Shown here: one piece after another, positions 7,662 to 15,680 of the stretch
Layout of the letters: every line of letters starts with the position of its first letter
Numbering within the stretch: position 1 is the first letter of the stretch
Position numbers and translations under genes: made by a program
The notes under the pieces: generated by a model
What the model saw: the letters and a program-made list of their open reading frames with translations, nothing else
Database searches by the model: none
Told to the model about the DNA's origin: nothing
Origin: UBA1952 sp965246905
GTDB taxonomy: Bacteria > Bacteroidota > Bacteroidia > Chitinophagales > Chitinophagaceae
Assembly: GCA_965246905.1 (NCBI GenBank)
Contig: CBDFFZ010000021.1
Location: forward strand, 1 to 64,000
Reading direction: 5' to 3'
Length of the DNA: 64,000 bases

Positions 7662-10658
7662 TTATATCGGTTTTGAATTAATTGCGCTAACCATCACCCG
7701 AAATAACGACCCGGCAAAAAAGTCCTTGAACTCGGGATCATCATTATACTTCTTATAAAACTCAAAGTTGGAGGCGATATGACTGACCAGCTTTTCTGCC
7801 AGTACTTTATCAAAGGTAATACGGGCATTCTGTGTATCGGAATGATTGAATGAATCGACAAATTCCTGATCGGCTGCTACATCTTCCATCAACTGCTGTG
7901 TCATCTTACGCACCTTGTCTTCATCCTTAAATTGGGTGCCGAAGCGGTCATTAAAGGTCTTCAGGATATTGGAAAGCTGATCGTATTCTGTGCCGCTCTT
8001 TCCACCTCCCATTTCCGGCTGTACCGGCATCAGCTCTTCCCCCTGCTCCAGCTTTATTTGTTGCTCACCCTGCTTTTGCAGCCGGTAGCTGTCCATATCT
8101 ATGTTGTCCAGAATTTCCTGTGTAAGGTCGTCGTCTTTTTCGCGGCCAAGCTTGTTTTGCAGGTGCTTTAAAAATTGATAGAGCTGCTCGAGGTAAGGAT
8201 TTATAAAAGCAACGATCTGGGACAAGAACGCGTATAGCCGCACGTATGACTTGCACTTTGCCCGGAAGTCTTCCTGCGCTTCCTCGTTCAGGTCGGACCG
8301 AAATGTTGCGGCAGCTTCATCCAGTAAAATATGTAGCTGATCTACCGGCGCTCTATCTAATAAACGTTCTGTGAACAGCGTTATCTGCTTAGGTGTATAG
8401 ACCTGATAAGCGTCCAGAGCATTTTGCAGATCGAACAGTTTGTTTGGGTCTGTTGCACCGCCAAGAATAGTCGTTTTATAGAAAGGATCGAATGCTTTTT
8501 TGATTTCATCGGCATCGTTGGCAAAATCCAGCACAAAAGTATCTTCCTTGCCCTGCATCGTCCTGTTAAGGCGGCTTAGTGTTTGTACGGCGTTCACGCT
8601 GCCCAGCTTTTTATCTACATACATGGTATGCAACAGCGGCTGGTCGAAGCCTGTCTGGTACTTATTGGCAACAATCAAAAAGCGGTACTGTGATTGCTTA
8701 AATTGATCCGGTATGTCGCCGCTGCCAAAACCATTGAGCGAAGCTTCGGTATCGCCATCTATATCACCGCTGAATGCTACAATCGCTTTGTACGGACTAC
8801 CGATTGCGGCCAGATATTGATCGAAAGCCCGTTTGTATTTTACGGCATTCCTGCGTGAGCCTGATACTACCATGGCCTTCGCCAGTCCTTTGATCTTCCG
8901 TTTGCGGATGACCTCGTCGAGAAAATGGGTGACCATGATGGCGGTTTTCTTTTCAATGGCATGGTCGTGGCTTTCTACAAATACCCGGAGCTTCTTCCGT
9001 GCCTTCTCTTTATCATACTTCGGGTCGTCGGTTATCTTCTTGAGCAATGAATAGTAGCTCTTGTAGGTTACATAGTTCTGCAGCACATCGAGTATGAACT
9101 TTTCCTCTATGGCCTGCTTCATTGAGTATACGTTGAACGGCCTGATCTTCTCTTTGCCTTCTTCCATGTACTTTTCGCCAAACAGCTCCAGCGTCTTGTT
9201 CTTCGGGGTGGCTGTGAAAGCATAGTAGGATGCATTGGGCAACATTTTCCGCCCCTTGATCGCTGCCACAATACGGTCTTCACCGGAGTACACTTCGCCG
9301 GATTCTGTATCGTAAGGGACATCATCTTCAAGCACGGTATTCATCATGCCACTGGCATTGCCGCTCTGGCTGCTGTGCGCCTCGTCTATAATGAGCGCAA
9401 ACTTCTTTCCCGGCAGTTCGCCAATCTCATCCACGATATAGGGAAACTTCTGAATAGTGGTAATGATGATCTTCTTCCCGGCTTCCAGGGCTTCTTTTAG
9501 CTGGCGGCTTCCTTCGGTAATGGCTTCCACTACCCCTTTAGTAAGCTCAAACTGCCGGATGTTCTTACGGATCTGCTGATCGAGCACACGGCGGTCTGTA
9601 ACTACAATAATGGAGTCGAAAATTACATCGATGCCGTTGGCCCCGTGTAATCCTACAAGCTGGTGTGCCAGCCAGCTAATGGAATTGCTTTTACCCGAGC
9701 CGGCAGAGTGCTGGATAAGATACCGCTGGCCTGGGCCATGCCGGTAAGAGTGAGCCAGCAGGAGGCGCACAGCCAGTAGCTGATGGTAGCGCGGGAAAAG
9801 CAGCTTACGGACCTTCTCTTTTTTAAAAAGGCCATCCGGTTGCACTTTTTCTTCTTCCTCTTCTACAAGCTGCACATAGTTCTGGATGATGTTGGTGAGG
9901 CTGTCTTTCGTGAGCACTTCCTTCCAGAGATAATCCGTTTTGATGCCTGCCGGGTTGGGCGGATTACCTGCACCGCTTTCATGGCCTTTATTGAAAGGCA
10001 GGAAATAAGAGGCTTCACCTTTCAACTGCGTACACATCCATACTTGATCAGTATCTACTGCAAAGTGCACCATGCAGCGACCAAGGTGGAAAAGCTCCTC
10101 GCGCAGGTCGCGGTTCCTTTTGTACTGATCGATGGCGTCTTTTACGTTCTGTTTCGTCAGCTCGTTTTTGAACTCAAGAGTAATGACCGGCAGGCCGTTG
10201 ATGAAGAGTGCCGCATCCAGCGAATTATTGTGCTGCGTGCTGTAGTGAAGCTGCCTCGTTATGGAAAAGATATTCTGTTCATACAGCGCCGCAGCCGCTT
10301 CATTCAGTGTTGAAACAGGCTGATCGTAAAACAGCCTCAGCTTTATATTGCTCTCGGTGATGCCGGTGCGCAATGCTTCGATAATGCCGCCGAGCGGGCG
10401 GCCTGCAACGACCGTCTGGTCTTTTATTTTTTGGTTGATGCGGTAACTGATCTTCTGCCGGTAGAGCGGGCCGTGAATGGCCTGGAGCTTAGCTGTTTCC
10501 TGGGGCTGGGTAGCTTCGAGGAAGCCGAAGAGCAGGTCTTCATCTATACATTCGGTACGGTTGTAGTTTGTGTGGTGGCGAAGCAGGTAGTGATTGGCGG
10601 CCACCAGATAACCGGCGATGTGCGATTCGAGGGCATGTTCGGTTGTGTTGGCGGGCAT
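7662..10658 (-). CDS. hsdR: Type I restriction enzyme, endonuclease/translocase subunit HsdR
   Basis: Cuts unmodified DNA after ATP-driven translocation, acting with HsdM and HsdS. The 998-residue length is typical. The nuclease domain has the D-ExK motif at D148, E162 and K164 (LDAALFINGLPVITLEFK). The superfamily 2 motor follows: Walker A HSAGSGKS (317-324), DEAH (425-428), a TATP motif (YAFTATPKN) and downstream helicase motifs, ending in a helical C-terminal region that docks on HsdM. It is the last gene of the seven-gene island and starts 26 nt after rloB. Base composition resembles hsdM and is less AT-rich than the inserted pair between them. Confidence 0.95.
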   Translation of the reverse strand: MPANTTEHALESHIAGYLVAANHYLLRHHTNYNRTECIDEDLLFGFLEATQPQETAKLQAIHGPLYRQKISYRINQKIKDQTVVAGRPLGGIIEALRTGITESNIKLRLFYDQPVSTLNEAAAALYEQNIFSITRQLHYSTQHNNSLDAALFINGLPVITLEFKNELTKQNVKDAIDQYKRNRDLREELFHLGRCMVHFAVDTDQVWMCTQLKGEASYFLPFNKGHESGAGNPPNPAGIKTDYLWKEVLTKDSLTNIIQNYVQLVEEEEEKVQPDGLFKKEKVRKLLFPRYHQLLAVRLLLAHSYRHGPGQRYLIQHSAGSGKSNSISWLAHQLVGLHGANGIDVIFDSIIVVTDRRVLDQQIRKNIRQFELTKGVVEAITEGSRQLKEALEAGKKIIITTIQKFPYIVDEIGELPGKKFALIIDEAHSSQSGNASGMMNTVLEDDVPYDTESGEVYSGEDRIVAAIKGRKMLPNASYYAFTATPKNKTLELFGEKYMEEGKEKIRPFNVYSMKQAIEEKFILDVLQNYVTYKSYYSLLKKITDDPKYDKEKARKKLRVFVESHDHAIEKKTAIMVTHFLDEVIRKRKIKGLAKAMVVSGSRRNAVKYKRAFDQYLAAIGSPYKAIVAFSGDIDGDTEASLNGFGSGDIPDQFKQSQYRFLIVANKYQTGFDQPLLHTMYVDKKLGSVNAVQTLSRLNRTMQGKEDTFVLDFANDADEIKKAFDPFYKTTILGGATDPNKLFDLQNALDAYQVYTPKQITLFTERLLDRAPVDQLHILLDEAAATFRSDLNEEAQEDFRAKCKSYVRLYAFLSQIVAFINPYLEQLYQFLKHLQNKLGREKDDDLTQEILDNIDMDSYRLQKQGEQQIKLEQGEELMPVQPEMGGGKSGTEYDQLSNILKTFNDRFGTQFKDEDKVRKMTQQLMEDVAADQEFVDSFNHSDTQNARITFDKVLAEKLVSHIASNFEFYKKYNDDPEFKDFFAGSLFRVMVSAINSKPI

Positions 10659-10684
10659 GGTTGGTGTGGATTATTTTTTCTTCT

Positions 10685-11383
10685 CTATAGCGATTGCAAT
10701 TCCCTGACCATTTGGTGAACAGTAGTACAGGGGTTGTGGCTGGCATAATCGTGACGCCCTACATAAGAATCAAGTAGTTTGTCTGCCCTGTTGAAGGCCA
10801 TTGGTGGATCTCCGTATTTAGCAAGCAACTCAAACATATCAGGGTCATTCTTTTTATAGGTAAAGCCTTTTAAGCCCTGCCCTTTGAATGCCGCCTCAAG
10901 CTTTTTTTCATACTGTTGCCTGTTGAGTGCATTTGAATGCGCATCGAAATGCAATAAATACCAAAGCTCGAAGGCTTCATTTGTCCATGCGGCTGCCACA
11001 TCCGGCATTTGTGCGTGGCACATCGCAATCGTGTCATTAAAATCCTGTGGGCTAAAGCTGTCACGATCAAATACAACCCATATTTTCTCAACCTTCCGGC
11101 CAATCTCATTTTCCCATTTTGCTTTCAGTCTGTGTGCCAATGCAAGCAGGGATTTAGTATTGTAGCCAGTGCCTTCAATCTTGAACTCCGAAACCTCTAA
11201 AATGCCGGGCGATAACGATGCTTTTAATCCTTTGAAATAATTGGGCTCCGTCTTTTCACCTTCGCATACGATCATGAAATAGCGGCGTTCTTTACGGATA
11301 TCAGATACGCGTTTTGTTGCCGTTCTTGCTTTCAGATATTCCCGCTTCTGGTGCGCATTATCAATCTTAATCTTCCTTGCCAT
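10685..11383 (-). CDS. rloB: RloB-family protein (OLD/TOPRIM-like nuclease partner)
   Basis: 232 residues with the RloB signature: MIVCEGEKTEPNYFKGL near residue 37, then IWVVFDRDSF and a conserved EAFELWYLLHF. The Glu and DxD positions are those of a TOPRIM-like metal site. RloB pairs with the ATPase RloA; the pair was first named in type I R-M loci of Campylobacter (R-linked ORFs) and is related in layout to AbiL and to ATPase/TOPRIM defence pairs such as PARIS. Here the gene overlaps the end of rloA by 17 nt, which implies coupled translation. Likely an abortive-infection effector that acts when restriction fails; this is inference. Confidence 0.85.
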   Translation of the reverse strand: MARKIKIDNAHQKREYLKARTATKRVSDIRKERRYFMIVCEGEKTEPNYFKGLKASLSPGILEVSEFKIEGTGYNTKSLLALAHRLKAKWENEIGRKVEKIWVVFDRDSFSPQDFNDTIAMCHAQMPDVAAAWTNEAFELWYLLHFDAHSNALNRQQYEKKLEAAFKGQGLKGFTYKKNDPDMFELLAKYGDPPMAFNRADKLLDSYVGRHDYASHNPCTTVHQMVRELQSL

Positions 11384-12707
11384 TCAGCACCTGTTTTAAA
11401 GTATCATCCTGGAGGATGCTGTCTGTTACTGCCTGAATATCTCCGATATAAGGGATCGCACCATAGCGGCCCTGGATGTAATCCTTTTCAAAAGATGCAT
11501 CGTTGCGCACTTTCTTATCCTCGGTTAATTTGTACTCTACTAAAGAGTAAAGATCAGAGGCGCCATATTTATCCTTCTCTACAAAATAAATCTGATCCCG
11601 GCGGTACCGCCCGTAATTCAGCAGGTTTGTATCGTGTGTTACGAATATTAGTTGTGCATTTCTTGGATTATGCTCTGCAGAATTGAACAAGCGGGTAATA
11701 GCCAGTGTAATAAGTGGGTGAAGGCTTGCATCGAGCTCATCAAATATGAGAATGCCACCTAACTGCAGGGCTTGCAGGATCTGGCCGGAGATATTGAATA
11801 TCTTATTGGTGCCTGCGGACTCTTGCCATGCCATATCGAAATTCACATGGCTAACTATTTTTCCTTCCGCATCATACTTAATGTGCTTAGTATAAGCCAC
11901 AGGTTCATCCTGCATCATAGAAAATACCTCCTTGTACTTTAGAAATGTATTAGCTGAAAAAAGCGTAGCAGCCGATTCCGGCATTTCCAAAGGTTGCTCT
12001 ATAATTTCAATTTGTTCGAAACCCAGATCCAGCGTTTTGTACAATTCGTTTAAGTCCTTGCTGATTGTTTTGGCATTGCTAAGCAAATCAATAGTTTGAT
12101 ATTTGAAATTCTCATGACTTAGTGCGCTTATTACTTTACACCCAGCAAACCAAACAATAATCTTCCCACTCAATGAACCATTAAACTGATCTACAACGGA
12201 AAGAAAAAGTGCATTATCTCTTGTTCGTTCCTCTAAATCTTTTCCCTCTTTAAACGCAGGGTAAACCTGAATGCCATCGCCCTCCCTGATAAAAAGTGGT
12301 TTTTCTGTTTTTGTTTTTGCTTCAAACAGCCATTCACTTCTTATTGCTTCTTTGTCGGCTTCAAAGCCATACCGATATCTAATATCTCCAAACAAAAAAA
12401 CTACTTCAAAAAAGGATGGCTCGTTTTCTGTTACGGTACTTAATAAAAAAGGTGTTACATCCAACTTATCGGTTGATGATCTTTTGCTGCTATTGAGTAC
12501 CAGCTTTATCATTGTCTGAAAAGCAGTCGTAAGGTTGCTTTTGCCACTTGCATTTGCCCCATATACAACAGCACCTTTTAAAACCTGATATCGACCGTTA
12601 GTAAAAACGTTGTCTTTCTCAAAATCTTTAATAGATGCCGGTTCGAGGCTGATTGTTTTCTTTTCTTTGAAGGAGAGGAAATTGCCTAGTGTGAATTCTA
12701 ATAGCAT
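11367..12707 (-). CDS. rloA: RloA-family AAA ATPase (SMC/OLD-like)
   Basis: 446-residue ABC-type ATPase of the AAA_15/OLD family. The N-terminus has the strand-loop typical of the family (FTLGNFLSFKEKKTI), Walker A GANASGKS (50-57), a middle insertion, then Walker B GGILIFDELDASLHP and the His switch FVTHDTNLL. It partners RloB, whose gene overlaps its 3' end. It probably senses phage or R-M inhibition and controls the RloB nuclease. A 114-nt AT-rich gap with a small dyad separates it from the membrane-protein gene upstream, so the pair may have its own promoter as well as read-through from hsdM. Confidence 0.88.
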   Translation of the reverse strand: MLLEFTLGNFLSFKEKKTISLEPASIKDFEKDNVFTNGRYQVLKGAVVYGANASGKSNLTTAFQTMIKLVLNSSKRSSTDKLDVTPFLLSTVTENEPSFFEVVFLFGDIRYRYGFEADKEAIRSEWLFEAKTKTEKPLFIREGDGIQVYPAFKEGKDLEERTRDNALFLSVVDQFNGSLSGKIIVWFAGCKVISALSHENFKYQTIDLLSNAKTISKDLNELYKTLDLGFEQIEIIEQPLEMPESAATLFSANTFLKYKEVFSMMQDEPVAYTKHIKYDAEGKIVSHVNFDMAWQESAGTNKIFNISGQILQALQLGGILIFDELDASLHPLITLAITRLFNSAEHNPRNAQLIFVTHDTNLLNYGRYRRDQIYFVEKDKYGASDLYSLVEYKLTEDKKVRNDASFEKDYIQGRYGAIPYIGDIQAVTDSILQDDTLKQVLNGKED

Positions 12708-12765
12708 TTAAATAATTAAGATTATTACACAAAGCAAAACAATTATTATCAAAAGGGAATTTTAT

Positions 12766-12780
12766 GAGAATTTTTCTCAA
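12766..12780. promoter_or_regulatory. Operator-like dyad upstream of rloA
   Basis: TGAGAA and TTCTCA are perfect 6-bp arms around a 3-nt centre, in the AT-rich 114-nt gap before rloA. AATTTT-like sequence extends both arms with a one-base bulge. No promoter box of good quality is visible near it. Confidence 0.35.
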
Positions 12781-12821
12781 AATTCGCATGAAAATGTGGT
12801 ATGGATTAGCGATGTACTTCT

Positions 12822-13415
12822 TTATGATTCGATTTGTTTATTAAAAATGATGAAAAAACGATTTAAAACCATTAGAAGTGTAAATAAGAACTGCAAAAGT
12901 AAGAACATGACAACAACGCTAATTGACACCAAGTACAAATGCCGGATGGCCTGAAAATGGGTTTGTTTATGCAACCATTCGCTTATTAGTGTTGGCCTGA
13001 AGTTGGCAACAAAGATGAAGAGGATTACAAGGATTGATAAAAGAATCGAGTAAGCAATATTTACAAACAGTTCCTTAATAAGTATAAATGAGGCTTTTTC
13101 TATACCATCAGTTTCCGGCATAGAGATGCGTTCCTTTTCCTTCTTGGCTAAATCAAAAATTAATGTCAGCAAACTAAAAAGTAAGCCTATAAAAATTGAA
13201 AGCGAGGTTACAATAAGTTCTGTGAACTCTAAAATAATTTTATTGTCCAGCAATGATAATACAACAGATATCATAAAAGGAACACCTAGAAACAATGCCT
13301 TATCCCCGACTGATACCCGCTTCTCTCCCTGCCACTGATAATGCCCATAATCATAAAACGTCTGTAAGTGCCTTTTGAAAATAGATCCAACATTTATGCG
13401 GCCAAGTATTTTCAT
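12822..13415 (-). CDS. Four-helix inner membrane protein of the hsd island
   Basis: 197 residues. Hydrophobic helices lie at about 42-60 (ALFLGVPFMISVVLSLL), 66-90 (TELIVTSLSIFIGLLFSLL), 118-138 (AYSILLSILVILFIFVANF) and 163-188 (VSISVVVMFLLLQFLFTLL), with a basic cytoplasmic N-terminus. Its start overlaps the stop of the 327-aa gene by 4 nt, so the two proteins are made together. I do not recognise the family. The arrangement of a soluble protein of about 320 residues with a small four-helix protein recalls Kiwa and several membrane-effector defence pairs, but the sequences do not look like KwaA/KwaB to me. Markedly AT-rich compared with hsdM and hsdR. Confidence 0.8.
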   Translation of the reverse strand: MKILGRINVGSIFKRHLQTFYDYGHYQWQGEKRVSVGDKALFLGVPFMISVVLSLLDNKIILEFTELIVTSLSIFIGLLFSLLTLIFDLAKKEKERISMPETDGIEKASFILIKELFVNIAYSILLSILVILFIFVANFRPTLISEWLHKQTHFQAIRHLYLVSISVVVMFLLLQFLFTLLMVLNRFFIIFNKQIES

Positions 13416-14395
13416 TGTCTCACGTTTGGTATTAGTTCATCATTAAGGATACTTATAGCTTCGTCATTAAGTTTATCAAAATTGGGGTGTTTGGTTTTTG
13501 CATCAACTCCAACCTTTTTCGTTACATCGTATGAAGCTGCAAAACTCTCTGGGTCAGAAAAGTTAAGCACTCTACTTCTTCCATTAGTTGTAACTTCTAC
13601 TAAAGCTTCATCATAATCATACCCATCAACCTTAAATGTTTCTACAAAGGATGTTTCCTCTAGATTGATATCCTTCATATGGTTAAAAAAGTTGTATCTC
13701 GTTTTGCGTTTTGCCTTGATAGACATTTCCACTTCAAAATCTTCAGGATTTACTTCTGTATCTTCTCCTTGAACGAAGCTTTCTAGTTGAGGGGTTAATT
13801 TATGCTTCCTCAGCCTAAGTTTTCTAATGTTACCGTCACTAACATACTTTTTAAATAGACTAGCAATTGACAATGTCCCAAATTCGCAAATAAAATCTTC
13901 ACCAAAATTTGCTTTAAAAAATTCTATAAAAGCTTCTTCAAATACTTCTTTAAACCCAAATTGCTTATAGCTTTGGGCAATGAAAATCATGCATTTGCCA
14001 TCAGTTTTAGGTAATGATAATAAGAAATAAAATGGTGATGAATTGAATTGATCTGAGCCCACGGTATTTTTTGTTACAGGCGCATTATTTACCACAGCAT
14101 CAATGTATGTTTCATGTCCACTATGTCCTTTTCTTATAATTCCGCTAACTGTGCTTCCGGATAATTTTATAAGTTCTTTTAAATACAAAATTCTATCCTC
14201 GAGCTTATTTTTATAATGCCCCTTGTCTATTGTATTAATGAACCTTTGCAACAAATCTTTAAAACTTAAGGCGCCAAAAACATCTTTATAACTATAGAAA
14301 TTTTTCTTATCGCCTTTTTTACGAAAACGGATAGTATAACAGTTCAGATTAATACTGATGTCTCTTTCCTTTTTACCGGGACTGATGGTTGACAT
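13412..14395 (-). CDS. Uncharacterised 327-aa protein paired with a membrane protein
   Basis: Soluble, no signal peptide. It opens with a beta strand block (ISINLNCYTIRFRKKG), a helical stretch of basic and acidic residues (about 45-80), a core with FYFLLSLPKTDGKCMIFIAQSYKQFG (strands) and FEEAFIEFFKANFGEDF (helix), and a charged C-terminal half. I cannot assign a domain with confidence. It lies 13 nt after hsdS and overlaps the four-helix protein gene by 4 nt. Codon use is AT-rich relative to hsdM and hsdR, which suggests separate acquisition. Candidate sensor half of a two-gene antiphage module; the function is inferred only from location and pairing. Confidence 0.8.
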   Translation of the reverse strand: MSTISPGKKERDISINLNCYTIRFRKKGDKKNFYSYKDVFGALSFKDLLQRFINTIDKGHYKNKLEDRILYLKELIKLSGSTVSGIIRKGHSGHETYIDAVVNNAPVTKNTVGSDQFNSSPFYFLLSLPKTDGKCMIFIAQSYKQFGFKEVFEEAFIEFFKANFGEDFICEFGTLSIASLFKKYVSDGNIRKLRLRKHKLTPQLESFVQGEDTEVNPEDFEVEMSIKAKRKTRYNFFNHMKDINLEETSFVETFKVDGYDYDEALVEVTTNGRSRVLNFSDPESFAASYDVTKKVGVDAKTKHPNFDKLNDEAISILNDELIPNVRQ

Positions 14396-14408
14396 AGTTA
14401 TGTTTGGT

Positions 14409-15680
14409 TTATTGGTTGTACCTTTTTCCTGTTACCGCCTCTGCTATCAATGCCTCCCGATATTCTTTGATGAGTTCTATCTCTTTTTCTGCCTTTGAAA
14501 TTAATAGCTCAATCCTTGCACGTTCGCTTTCAATATAACCGATTATCTCGTACTGTTCCGCTAATGTTGGAATTGGGAGTTTTAGATTACCAATAAACGA
14601 CCAATTAGCTCTTGGCCTCTTTGCGCCATAAGTCGAACTGTTTACAACTTCAATAAAAGCACTTGATAGCAGCCTATAAAACAAAAACTCACTCGTAAGG
14701 ATTGACGTTACAGGACTGAGCACTAGCAGTTCACCAACCGATGTTCCCTTTTTTTTGGCAAGATATACTTTAGCTAAGTATGGCCTCAATTTATTGAAAA
14801 GTACATCGCCTGGCTTGAAATGATTTCCCATGCCCTCAAATGAAAATTCATTTTTCGAGGGAATGTATTTACCACTAAAGCTTTCAATGTTTTCTAGTGC
14901 CAGCTTGAAAATGTTATTAGCGTTCACGATATCAACTTCTGTTGAGTTCAACTGCACACAGAACTTTAATCTTCTTATTTCCCAATGCGCCGGTACCTCA
15001 CCCAACCACTTGATCCCACTATCCTTCATCTTCACGTCCATGTTAATACCCTTAGTCACCGCCTCGTTGATAATTGCACTCCGCTGCTCTTTCAGCAATT
15101 CAATAAAGCGTCGCTTCTTTTGAATAAAGGCTTGTATTTGCGCTGATTTTCTTTTTATGTATTGAACAATTACGTCCTGTTCAACTTTAGGCGGTACTAC
15201 CGTTTTGATGTCAAAGAAATTGTCTGAGTAAAGCCTAAGTCGGCTTTCAATGATGCCAGTAGAATTGCGTTTAAATTCTGTTTTGTAGAAATCAGTAGAG
15301 AACAAATAGCCAAAATATTCAGGATTGTTTTCCCCTTTGCAACGATAAACACAATAAGCAGGACTGGTAATGCCATCATAAGGAGATATACCAAGACTAC
15401 CATTCCAGGCAAGCATGATATTGATTACCAAATAGCCTTTCGCTACTTTTTTATACCCTTCCAGCGTTTCCGAATTGGTGAGCAAATCGGTTTCGCTTTC
15501 CAGATTATCCCGTTTCAGCGTTACCCCGGTATAGTGCGATACTGACAGCAAATCTTCATCGCCATTTTCAGAACGCTCTTCTATTTCAGTGAACAGCCAC
15601 TTATTACGTAGCACCTTCCAATGGTTAGGGCATTGGTCAATTAAACTTTGGCGATTGCCTTTGTTGATTGCAGTCTCCAT
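14409..15680 (-). CDS. hsdS: Type I restriction-modification specificity subunit HsdS
   Basis: 423 residues with two target recognition domains, each followed by a long helical spacer. The first spacer is KSAQIQAFIQKKRRFIELLKEQ and the second YIESERARIELLISKAEKEI; between them is the typical half-subunit junction MKDSGIKWLGEVPAHWE, which repeats the N-terminal CPNHWKVLRNKW. Each TRD reads half of a bipartite site. The start ATG overlaps the hsdM stop by one nucleotide (TAATG), so translation is coupled. AT-richer than hsdM, as is usual for swapped specificity genes. Confidence 0.93.
   Translation of the reverse strand: METAINKGNRQSLIDQCPNHWKVLRNKWLFTEIEERSENGDEDLLSVSHYTGVTLKRDNLESETDLLTNSETLEGYKKVAKGYLVINIMLAWNGSLGISPYDGITSPAYCVYRCKGENNPEYFGYLFSTDFYKTEFKRNSTGIIESRLRLYSDNFFDIKTVVPPKVEQDVIVQYIKRKSAQIQAFIQKKRRFIELLKEQRSAIINEAVTKGINMDVKMKDSGIKWLGEVPAHWEIRRLKFCVQLNSTEVDIVNANNIFKLALENIESFSGKYIPSKNEFSFEGMGNHFKPGDVLFNKLRPYLAKVYLAKKKGTSVGELLVLSPVTSILTSEFLFYRLLSSAFIEVVNSSTYGAKRPRANWSFIGNLKLPIPTLAEQYEIIGYIESERARIELLISKAEKEIELIKEYREALIAEAVTGKRYNQ

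Noticed and set aside
12822..14395. Kiwa defence system (KwaA/KwaB)
   Set aside because: Gene sizes fit, but order is reversed and neither sequence shows features I associate with KwaA or KwaB. Left as unassigned.
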